Shown here one piece after another: positions 7,266 to 13,876 of a stretch of 23,496 bases of DNA. Both the position numbers and the translations under genes were made by a program. The notes below the pieces were generated by a model. That model was not told where the DNA came from. It made no database searches and saw only the letters and a list, made by a program, of their open reading frames with translations. Source of the DNA: AEGEAN-183 sp964614345 (GTDB lineage Bacteria > Pseudomonadota > Gammaproteobacteria > Magnimaribacterales > Magnimaribacteraceae); the NCBI GenBank assembly GCA_964614345.1, contig CAZTLP010000020.1, positions 1-23,496 on the forward strand, given 5' to 3'. Every line of letters begins with the position of its first letter. The stretch's first letter is position 1.

Positions 7266-7365
7266 NNNNNNNNNNNNNNNNNNNNNNNNNNNNNNNNNNN
7301 NNNNNNNNNNNNNNNNNNNNNNNNNNNNNNNNNNNNNNNNNNNNNNNNNNNNNNNNNNNNNNNNN
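7266..7365. other. 100-N assembly gap in the thiC leader
   Basis: Exactly 100 N, true size unknown. It ends 11 nt before the thiC ATG and hides the ribosome binding site and any riboswitch. Confidence 0.98.
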
Positions 7366-7376
7366 ATACATCTTAA

Positions 7377-9272
7377 ATGAAACTAAATTCATCCGATTTA
7401 ACTGCTCCAAAAAGTAAACTCGAAGACACTGAGAAGATGGAGCAATTTGCTGCATCAAAAAAAATATATGTAACTGGTTCTAGAGAAGATTTAAAAGTTC
7501 CCATGAGGGAGATAAGTCAAACTTCTCTCAATGACGGTTCAGGAGAACAAAAAAATCCAGTGTTGTGGGTTTATGATACCTCAGGACCCTACACCGATCC
7601 TGAAGTCAAAATTAATCTTTCTAAAGGCCTTGAACCAAATAGACTGAAGTGGATTAAAGAACGTGGAGATTCTGAGGAACTCTCTAAAAGAACTTCATCT
7701 TTTGCCAAACAACAAATTGAATCTGAAGAATTAATAGATTTAACTTTTCCTAATCTACCAAAGGCTAGGCGTGCCAAGGACGGAAAAAACCTCACACAAT
7801 TGCATTATGCAAGAAGAGGTGAAATAACTCCGGAAATGGAATTTATAGCTATTCGTGAGAATCAGGGCTTACAGCAAGCAAAAGAAAGGGGTCTAATCTC
7901 TAGTCGGCATATGGGTGAATCTTTCGGAGCAAAGTTACCTGAAGAAATTACACCCAAGTTTGTGCGAGATGAAGTTGCAGCTGGCAGGGCAATCATTCCT
8001 TTGAATATAAATCACCCAGAATCTGAACCCATGATTATTGGCAGAAACTTTAAAATAAAAGTTAATTCGAATATAGGAAACTCAGCTGTAACCTCTTCTA
8101 TAGAAGACGAAGTTCATAAGATGACATGGTCTACAAAATGGGGTGCTGACACTGTAATGGATTTATCCACTGGTAAACATATACATCAAACAAGAGAGTG
8201 GATTATTAGAAATTCTCCGGTTCCAATTGGTACAGTCCCGATTTATCAGGCTTTAGAGAAAGTAAATGGAGTTGCTGAAGACCTAACCTGGGAGGTTTTT
8301 AGGGATACTCTTATAGAACAAGCGGAACAGGGCGTAGATTACTTTACTATTCATGCTGGCGTTTTATTAAGGTACATACCTATGACCGCAGAGAGATTAA
8401 CTGGCATTGTATCCAGGGGTGGATCAATTATGGCTAAATGGTGTCTTTCCCATCATCAGGAAAACTTTCTTTACACCAATTTTGAAGAGATATGTGAAAT
8501 CATGAAAGTTTATGATATTTCTTTTTCTTTGGGCGATGGATTAAGGCCTGGATCAATTGCTGATGCTAATGATCAGGCTCAATTTTCAGAATTAAATACT
8601 TTAGGTGAGCTGACAAAAATTGCTTGGAAACATGATGTCCAAGTTATGGTTGAAGGACCAGGACATGTACCTATGCAAATGATCAAAGAAAACATGGATA
8701 AGCAGCTGGAGATCTGTGATGAAGCACCCTTTTATACTTTAGGCCCTTTAACGACTGATATTGCGCCTGCTCACGATCACCTTACATCAGCTATAGGGGC
8801 AGCCATGATAGGTTGGTTTGGATGTGCGATGCTTTGTTATGTAACACCTAAAGAACATTTAGGTCTTCCCAATAAAGAAGATGTTAAGGAGGGTTTGATT
8901 GCTTATCGCATAGCAGCTCATGCAGGTGATTTAGCTAAAGGTCATCCCGCAGCCCAATTAAGAGACAATACTTTATCTAAAGCTAGATTTGAATTTCGTT
9001 GGGAAGATCAATTCAATTTAGGGTTAGATCCGGAAAAAGCCAAAGAATTTCATGATGAGACCTTACCCAAAGAGTCAGCTAAGGTAGCCCATTTCTGTTC
9101 TATGTGTGGCCCTAAGTTCTGTTCTATGAAAATTACCCAAGAAGTCAGAGAATATGCTAAAAATAACACTGAAAAAATAAATATTGTAGATATTGAAGAA
9201 ATAGAAAAGGGTTTAAAGCAAAAATCTAAGGAATTCAAAGAACAGGGTTCAAAGATATATCGTGAAATTTAA
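7377..9272 (+). CDS. thiC: phosphomethylpyrimidine synthase (HMP-P synthase)
   Basis: 631 residues, the same length as E. coli ThiC, with near-identity over long stretches. It is a radical-SAM enzyme that rearranges aminoimidazole ribotide into hydroxymethylpyrimidine phosphate for thiamine. Landmarks are RVTQLHYAR-like TQLHYARRGEITPEMEF, VRDEVAAGRAIIP, the barrel segments ADTVMDLSTG and VDYFTIHAGV, SLGDGLRPGS, VEGPGHVPMQM, and the C-terminal cluster motif CSMCGPKFC (Cys574, Cys577, Cys582) that binds 4Fe-4S. No other thi gene is in the window. It is divergent from tolC and followed after 18 nt by a peroxiredoxin. The start rests on matching the E. coli length; upstream sequence is missing. 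Confidence 0.98.
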   Translation: MKLNSSDLTAPKSKLEDTEKMEQFAASKKIYVTGSREDLKVPMREISQTSLNDGSGEQKNPVLWVYDTSGPYTDPEVKINLSKGLEPNRLKWIKERGDSEELSKRTSSFAKQQIESEELIDLTFPNLPKARRAKDGKNLTQLHYARRGEITPEMEFIAIRENQGLQQAKERGLISSRHMGESFGAKLPEEITPKFVRDEVAAGRAIIPLNINHPESEPMIIGRNFKIKVNSNIGNSAVTSSIEDEVHKMTWSTKWGADTVMDLSTGKHIHQTREWIIRNSPVPIGTVPIYQALEKVNGVAEDLTWEVFRDTLIEQAEQGVDYFTIHAGVLLRYIPMTAERLTGIVSRGGSIMAKWCLSHHQENFLYTNFEEICEIMKVYDISFSLGDGLRPGSIADANDQAQFSELNTLGELTKIAWKHDVQVMVEGPGHVPMQMIKENMDKQLEICDEAPFYTLGPLTTDIAPAHDHLTSAIGAAMIGWFGCAMLCYVTPKEHLGLPNKEDVKEGLIAYRIAAHAGDLAKGHPAAQLRDNTLSKARFEFRWEDQFNLGLDPEKAKEFHDETLPKESAKVAHFCSMCGPKFCSMKITQEVREYAKNNTEKINIVDIEEIEKGLKQKSKEFKEQGSKIYREI

Positions 9273-9290
9273 AATTTAAAAGGAGAAACT

Positions 9291-9773
9291 ATGACCATAC
9301 AAGTAGGGGATAAACTGCCTCAAATCACAGTCAGCACCATGACTGATGAAGGGCCTAAGCCAGTATCAATGGAAGAGCTTTGTGCAGGAAAAAAAGTAGT
9401 GCTTTTCGCTGTTCCCGGCGCATTTACACCTACCTGTAGTGCCCAACACCTACCTGGTTTTATTACTAATGCCAGCAGCCTAAAAGATAAAGGTGCTGAC
9501 GTTGTAGCTTGTATTTCTGTAAATGATCCATTTGTAATGGCAGCATGGGGAAAGGATAGGAATGCCGGTGAAGATGTTCTCATGCTCTCTGATGGGAATG
9601 CCGAATTTACCTCCGCAATAGGTTTAGAGATGGATGGTTCGGGTTTTGGACTGGGAACCAGGTCCCAACGTTATGCGATGATTATTGATGATGGTGTGGT
9701 TTCTACTTTAAATGTAGAAAGTGGACCTGGCCTTGAAGTAAGTTCAGCTGAAGCAATTCTTGAAGCTCTATAA
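9291..9773 (+). CDS. peroxiredoxin, Prx5 (AhpE/PrxII-like) type
   Basis: 160 residues, thioredoxin fold. The peroxidatic site is VPGAFTPTCSAQHLPGF with Cys49, preceded by the conserved Pro and Thr. LGTRSQRYAMIIDDG in the second half carries the conserved Arg. Other cysteines are Cys31 and Cys74, so it may act as a 1-Cys enzyme or use an atypical resolving cysteine. It reduces hydrogen peroxide and organic hydroperoxides with glutathione/glutaredoxin or thioredoxin in this family. A strong AAAAGGAGA ribosome binding site follows thiC by a few bases, and the P450 ATG begins 6 nt after its stop, so it probably belongs to the same transcript. It could protect the P450 system from peroxide leakage (inference). 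Confidence 0.94.
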   Translation: MTIQVGDKLPQITVSTMTDEGPKPVSMEELCAGKKVVLFAVPGAFTPTCSAQHLPGFITNASSLKDKGADVVACISVNDPFVMAAWGKDRNAGEDVLMLSDGNAEFTSAIGLEMDGSGFGLGTRSQRYAMIIDDGVVSTLNVESGPGLEVSSAEAILEAL

Positions 9774-9779
9774 TTATTT

Positions 9780-11018
9780 ATGACAAAGCCTGTTTACGAC
9801 ATAGGTCAGATTTGTGAACTGGATCGATGGGAAACCTTTTTAAATGGCCAACCTCATGATATTTTCACAAGATTAAGAAAAGAAGCACCAATTTATTGGC
9901 ATGAAGAACATCTTCCTTTTGAAGAAGGGTTCTGGGCCCTAACTAAGCATGAAGACATAGTAAAGGTTTCAAAAGACCCAAAAACTTTTTCTTCTGCCAA
10001 ACCCGGAATTCTTATGACCTATGGAGATCCTGAAGTTGCTGATCCAGTAGCTACTGCAGCATTAGTTAGCAATATGATTGCTATGGATCCACCTCAACAC
10101 ACTACCTATAGGAAAATGGTTTCACCTAAATTTAGTCCAAGGTCTTTAAAAGATATGGAAGATGGACTAAGAAAGAAAGTTAAAGAATTGCTAGATCAAG
10201 CCTCTAAACAAAAGGAGTTTGACTTTGTAACAGAAATATCAGAAAAGATTCCATTATGGGTTTTGTGTGAAATGATGGGAATAGAGGAGTCGCAGAGACA
10301 AAAAGTAAGAGAAATAGTTAATAACCTGACTGACGCTTCCTCAAATCAAAATCCAGATAATGCCGTACAGATATGGGTGAATTACATGGAGCTTTTTAAA
10401 ATGGGTAGGGATATGATCGAGGAAAGGCGCAAGAACCCAACAGATGACTTAATGAGTCTTGTTGCTAATACTGAAGTTGAAGGAGAAGGGTTACCACAAG
10501 AACTATTAGATGGCTTTATGTTATTAATGGTAATTGCCGGGAATGAGACTACTCGTAATACCATGACAGGGGGCTTGATAGCTTTGAGTCAGAACCCTGA
10601 AGAGAGACAAAAATTAATAAATGATCCAAGCTTAATATCTAATGCTGCTGATGAAATGCTACGCTGGGTAAGTTCAGTTATCTATATGAGACGAACCGCC
10701 GCTTTTGATACTGAAATAAGAGGGCAATCAATAAAAAAAGGGGATAAACTTATTATGTGGTACGGAGCAGCAAACAGAGATGAAGAAGTTTTTAAAGACG
10801 CTCATCTCTTTAAGGTAGACAGAGAAGATGCAGCGAAACATATAGCTTTTGGAGCAGGTCAACATCTCTGTTTAGGACACCGTCTTGGAAAACTACAAAT
10901 AAAGATTCTCTATGAAGAGTTATTAGCAAGTTTCCCCAATATAGAAGTTATTTCAGAACCAACAAGAATCCCTTCAAATTTTCTGGATGGTATTTCACAC
11001 TTAAAAGTCAGAATTTAA
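9780..11018 (+). CDS. cytochrome P450
   Basis: 412 residues, soluble bacterial class I size, no membrane anchor. The I-helix oxygen-activation motif is AGNETTRN at about residue 253. The K-helix ExxR is EMLR. The haem-binding loop is FGAGQHLCLGHRLG with Cys364 as the iron ligand. N-terminal blocks AMDPPQHTTYRKMVSPKFSPR and FDFVTEISEKIPLWVL fit families acting on fatty acids, terpenoids or steroids (CYP125/CYP153/CYP107-like), but the substrate cannot be told. Such enzymes hydroxylate an unactivated carbon using O2 and a ferredoxin; no ferredoxin or reductase gene is in the window. It is the first of four close genes (DUF7064-like, APH kinase, small helical protein), suggesting its hydroxylated product is their substrate. 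No clear ribosome binding site; coupling to the peroxiredoxin is likely. Confidence 0.95.
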   Translation: MTKPVYDIGQICELDRWETFLNGQPHDIFTRLRKEAPIYWHEEHLPFEEGFWALTKHEDIVKVSKDPKTFSSAKPGILMTYGDPEVADPVATAALVSNMIAMDPPQHTTYRKMVSPKFSPRSLKDMEDGLRKKVKELLDQASKQKEFDFVTEISEKIPLWVLCEMMGIEESQRQKVREIVNNLTDASSNQNPDNAVQIWVNYMELFKMGRDMIEERRKNPTDDLMSLVANTEVEGEGLPQELLDGFMLLMVIAGNETTRNTMTGGLIALSQNPEERQKLINDPSLISNAADEMLRWVSSVIYMRRTAAFDTEIRGQSIKKGDKLIMWYGAANRDEEVFKDAHLFKVDREDAAKHIAFGAGQHLCLGHRLGKLQIKILYEELLASFPNIEVISEPTRIPSNFLDGISHLKVRI

Positions 11019-11028
11019 GTAAAGGTTA

Positions 11029-11967
11029 ATGTTAACCAAAGCAGACGATTATCCTATTCATCAACTTCCCATACCTGTTTCAGAAGTTGGTAGCGAAAGA
11101 AATTTCTATGATAGGTACTTTTTTAATGGGTATAACCAAGGGGGAGATATCTTTTTCGCTGTTGCGTTATGTTTATACCCCAATCTAAATATTATGGATG
11201 GATCTTTTGTTTTCATTCATCAAGGCATTCAACACAACTACAGATATTCGCGAATCCTTGATCAAGAGAGACTTAATACCAAGGTAGGTGCCTTAGAAGT
11301 TCAAGTCATTGAGCCCTTAAAAGAGCTTAAGGTGAGNNNNNNNNNNNNNNNNNNNNNNNNNNNNNNNNNNNNNNNNNNNNNNNNNNNNNNNNNNNNNNNN
11401 NNNNNNNNNNNNNNNNNNNNNNNNNNNNNNNNNNNNCCTTTGTCTCCAGCACAAACACCTCAATTCTATTGGCTATGGTGTCCTGCAAACTTCAAAGATT
11501 TTGCTAGTCACACCTTCTTTGTAGATGATGAAAAAGGAAATCCAATCAGTAGTCATGCAGTTGTTCAAAAAAAACAAACAGATGTCCTGATTAATCTTTC
11601 TAAGGAAGTAACTTACAAATCAGGAACTAGAAGAGTTTCTAAAGCAATCTTTGTAGCTGAAAGTTCTGAGGGAACTCAAGTCAAAACAATTATTGAACCA
11701 AAATACAGCATGTTTATGTGTGGGTTGGGTTATATGCATCCTGAATGGGGTCATGGTCATTTTAAAGGTGAAAATGAAAGTCATTATGACTTTTATGATT
11801 TAAATAGTGATCCTCATGATCCACCATTTCTGCATATTCAAGCAATCAGTAAAATCCAGATTATTGAAGATGGGACAATGACAGAAGGATACGGTGTTTT
11901 AGAGCAGTTGCTTATTGGCAAGCATAAACCAAGTAATTTCAAGGATATTCTAGATCTAGCTAAATGA
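11029..11967 (+). CDS. DUF7064-like (AttH/lipocalin-type) protein with internal N gap
   Basis: About 312 residues as assembled, but 100 N interrupt it after about residue 102, so its true length and frame continuity are assumed. No signal peptide. The N-terminal part (RNFYDRYFFNGYNQGGDIFFAVALCLYPN, here split by features RYFFNGY and FFAVALCLYPN) and the later IMDGSFVFI resemble DUF7064/7065 proteins, a beta-rich, lipocalin-like group often found near APH kinases, P450s and acyl-CoA genes in lipid-degradation clusters. The C-terminal part has GYMHPEWGHGHF, rich in His and aromatic residues. Function is unknown; binding or delivering a hydrophobic substrate is a guess. Its stop overlaps the kinase ATG by 4 nt (ATGA) and it follows the P450 by 10 nt, so it is part of the same unit. 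Confidence 0.6.
   Translation: MLTKADDYPIHQLPIPVSEVGSERNFYDRYFFNGYNQGGDIFFAVALCLYPNLNIMDGSFVFIHQGIQHNYRYSRILDQERLNTKVGALEVQVIEPLKELKVXXXXXXXXXXXXXXXXXXXXXXXXXXXXXXXXXXPLSPAQTPQFYWLWCPANFKDFASHTFFVDDEKGNPISSHAVVQKKQTDVLINLSKEVTYKSGTRRVSKAIFVAESSEGTQVKTIIEPKYSMFMCGLGYMHPEWGHGHFKGENESHYDFYDLNSDPHDPPFLHIQAISKIQIIEDGTMTEGYGVLEQLLIGKHKPSNFKDILDLAK
11337..11436. other. 100-N assembly gap inside the DUF7064-like gene
   Basis: Exactly 100 N, true size unknown. Flanking sequence happens to remain in one frame, which has a one-in-three chance of occurring by accident. Confidence 0.98.
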
Positions 11968-12989
11968 TTCATGGCACAAAACAAGATCAAATATTAGGAC
12001 AAGAGTTTTCAGTTTTTTTGTCGGAGAAACTTAAAAAAAAATTTTCATTCTCAACTATTCAAAGAATTTTCGGTGGGGCTTCAAGAGAAACTTATCGTGT
12101 TGTATTAAAAGATGAAGATCAAAGTAGTGTTAGCTTTATTTATCGCAGATCTCAGAATAGCTCTCTTATAGAAACTAGCCAAAAAACAGAATATTTTGCT
12201 TATTCTGATTTTCAGGAGACAGAAGTACCTGTTCCAAGACTTGTAGCTCTTGAAGAGTCTGCTGACGTATTAGGAGCACCATTTATGGTGATGGAAGAGT
12301 TACCAGGTAAGGTCGCAAGCCCCTTTGATAAAGACGCTTACACCCCTCATGAGACTGAAATAGGCCAACAATTCTGGAAGATTCTTGGAAAAATAGCTGC
12401 TCATGATTTAACAAACTCTAAATTAAGAGACATTTCTGAAGAAAAGACTTTAAATAATTGCTGGAAAGAACAATTGGAATATTGGGTAGAGGTTATTCGC
12501 AAAGATTCTCTAGGAGTGGAGCCTATACTTGAAGCAGCAATCCGGGAATTACAAAGATCTGAACCTTTATCTGCAACTAGGTTAAGTATTGTCCATGGTG
12601 ATTACAGGAATGGAAATTTTTTATTTGAAGGAAAACAGATCACAGGAATACTTGATTGGGAGATGGCCCACATCGGCGACCCTTTAGAGGATCTTGGATG
12701 GGCTTTATCAGAAATTTGGTGTTGGGAAAAGAAGGAAACCCCAGCTTATTTGATACCAAGAGAAGAAGCATTAGATATTTGGACACAGGAAAGCAAAATA
12801 GAAATCAATAGAGATTCTCTTTTTTGGTGGGAACTTTTTGCTTGTATAAAAGGGTTGGCTATTTGGATATCTGCAGGACATGAATTTTCTACTGGAAGTA
12901 ATACAGATCCAGTTAACCTTTTTTCAGCTTGGGTACCCTGTGATATACATTTAGAAATTATTTTAGATAAGCTTGAATCCTTGGTGTAA
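11964..12989 (+). CDS. APH-family phosphotransferase (LvaA / ACAD10-11 kinase-domain type)
   Basis: 341 residues, protein-kinase-like fold. The ATP loop is FGGASRETYRV (residues 37-46), the hinge region APFMVMEELPG, the catalytic loop HGDYRNGN (Asp213 catalytic, Asn218 metal ligand) and the DFG-equivalent ILDWEMAHIGDP (Asp231). The last block with GDPLEDLGW is typical of the ACAD10/11 kinase and LvaA subgroup rather than antibiotic-modifying aminoglycoside kinases. Known relatives phosphorylate the hydroxyl of 4-hydroxyacyl-CoAs so that an ACAD partner can eliminate phosphate. Supporting this, the next gene has the size and position of LvaB, and an ACAD10/11-type dehydrogenase is at 593-1810. 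The link to P450 chemistry is inference. Start overlaps the upstream stop by 4 nt. Confidence 0.85.
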   Translation: MIHGTKQDQILGQEFSVFLSEKLKKKFSFSTIQRIFGGASRETYRVVLKDEDQSSVSFIYRRSQNSSLIETSQKTEYFAYSDFQETEVPVPRLVALEESADVLGAPFMVMEELPGKVASPFDKDAYTPHETEIGQQFWKILGKIAAHDLTNSKLRDISEEKTLNNCWKEQLEYWVEVIRKDSLGVEPILEAAIRELQRSEPLSATRLSIVHGDYRNGNFLFEGKQITGILDWEMAHIGDPLEDLGWALSEIWCWEKKETPAYLIPREEALDIWTQESKIEINRDSLFWWELFACIKGLAIWISAGHEFSTGSNTDPVNLFSAWVPCDIHLEIILDKLESLV

Positions 12990-12994
12990 AAGCT

Positions 12995-13444
12995 ATGAAA
13001 CCTGAAATAAATCAAACACTACAAACTTTAGCTCAAGAATTAATCCAAAGATTTTCTCCTCTATTAAAAGATGAGTATGAACAGTCAAGGCTAAATTCCT
13101 GGGGTACATTGCTTTTGTTAGCTTCAATGGATTTAGATGAAGCAACAGAAAATCTTATTCAAGAAAATAAGATGACTAAAGATTTTTTAAAAAAATACCT
13201 TAAAAATATTAAAGACAAAAAACTTATTGAAGATATAGATTTTCTTATTCAAGAAAGAAGTACTAGCTACAGCATGTCTAGTCTTGATGAGTTAAATCAA
13301 AGGTATAGAGGTTTGTTAGTAAGAGCTCAGGCTCATTTTGAGATTCAACAGAATCAAGCGGCTTTAAAAGATTCTTGGAAAATCTTACGAGTAATGCATG
13401 GCCACAGAAAGGTTAGCCATTTGTTAACTTTGCTAAGAGAGTAG
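12995..13444 (+). CDS. small helical protein, possible DUF6285/LvaB-like kinase partner
   Basis: 149 residues, predicted all helical, no membrane segment or signal. The N-terminal half (TLAQELIQRFSPLLKDEY, then LLLLASMDLDEATENLIQEN) resembles the helix pattern of DUF6285 proteins, small partners needed by LvaA-type kinases in the Pseudomonas levulinate pathway. Similarity is weak and the C-terminal half (RYRGLLVRAQAHFEIQQNQ) is not recognised. It begins 5 nt after the kinase stop and is the last gene before a long AT-rich gap, as expected for a dedicated accessory subunit. The assignment leans on position and size. If wrong, it is a hypothetical protein of this operon. Confidence 0.45.
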   Translation: MKPEINQTLQTLAQELIQRFSPLLKDEYEQSRLNSWGTLLLLASMDLDEATENLIQENKMTKDFLKKYLKNIKDKKLIEDIDFLIQERSTSYSMSSLDELNQRYRGLLVRAQAHFEIQQNQAALKDSWKILRVMHGHRKVSHLLTLLRE

Positions 13445-13486
13445 AGGAAGTATTAAAAAAATTAAATAAACTTAGGAAAGTTATAT

Positions 13487-13642
13487 TTATAAACAAGAAA
13501 TCATAAATGCTACTGAACCTAACATTGAAAAAAAGACAAGGCTATTAGCATAATGTTCAGTTCTTTTTGCTCTGGAATTTCTCTTAAAATCTTTAGGGCC
13601 AATTCTAGATTTGTGCCTTTCTTTTAAAGATCTGTATATCAT
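13487..13642 (-). CDS. unrecognised 51-residue basic/membrane micro-protein
   Basis: ATG at 13642, TAA at 13489-13487. Residues 4-28 are strongly basic (RSLKERHKSR, then KDFKRNSRAKR), and residues about 32-51 are hydrophobic (ANSLVFFSMLGSVAFMISCL), giving a small tail-anchored or N-in membrane protein. Support for a real gene: base composition is higher in GC than the very AT-rich flank, the frame is open to a TAA, and a perfect extended -10 (TGATATAAT) lies 36-44 nt upstream of the ATG. Against it: no clear Shine-Dalgarno and no recognised family. It is divergent from parE and converges on the kinase operon. Confidence 0.5.
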   Translation of the reverse strand: MIYRSLKERHKSRIGPKDFKRNSRAKRTEHYANSLVFFSMLGSVAFMISCL

Positions 13643-13677
13643 TTTCTTATTTTTTCTATTATTTAAAGACTAAAATC

Positions 13678-13686
13678 ATTATATCA
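13678..13686 (-). promoter_or_regulatory. extended -10 promoter of the micro-ORF
   Basis: Reads TGATATAAT on the minus strand, a perfect TGn-TATAAT extended -10. A 4/6 -35 (TTTATA, 13706-13701) lies 17 nt upstream. Predicted start near 13671 gives a leader of about 29 nt. Confidence 0.55.
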
Positions 13687-13856
13687 CCATAATTTATATA
13701 TATAAATAGATTTTATGAATATACTGTGAAAAACCTAATATTATTAGAGTCTTTTGTTACTTTTTAGTGATAATTTAAGGAATTCTCTATTTTAGAAGTA
13801 AAAATAAACAATAAGTAAAAAATAATTTCTTAGATATTTACCTTACAGACTACCTG

Positions 13857-13862
13857 TATAAT
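13857..13862 (+). promoter_or_regulatory. parE -10 box giving a near-leaderless transcript
   Basis: Perfect TATAAT ending 14 nt before the parE ATG. The expected start leaves only about 7-9 nt of leader, and no Shine-Dalgarno is present. No good -35 was found. Confidence 0.5.
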
Positions 13863-13876
13863 ACGCGAAAACCTCA

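Larger units (their letters stand above)
13643..13876. other. AT-rich divergent regulatory region between micro-ORF and parE
   Basis: 234 nt, mostly A and T, with no credible coding frame. It contains a 16-bp perfect AT palindrome (13692-13707), the extended -10 of the micro-ORF and the -10 of parE. The micro-ORF and this region together explain the 432-nt space between 13444 and parE. Confidence 0.6.

Noticed and set aside
7240..7458. Minus-strand reading frame across the thiC leader gap
   Set aside because: It exists only because N codons are read as open; its ends are the thiC leader and the antisense of thiC.
11964..12989. Antibiotic-resistance aminoglycoside kinase
   Set aside because: The APH fold is present, but the GDPLEDLGW block, the small helical partner gene and the P450 neighbour fit the LvaA/ACAD10-11 metabolic kinase group much better.
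13692..13707. 16-bp palindrome ATTTATATATATAAAT
   Set aside because: Low-complexity AT repeat in a very AT-rich stretch; such palindromes are expected by chance.
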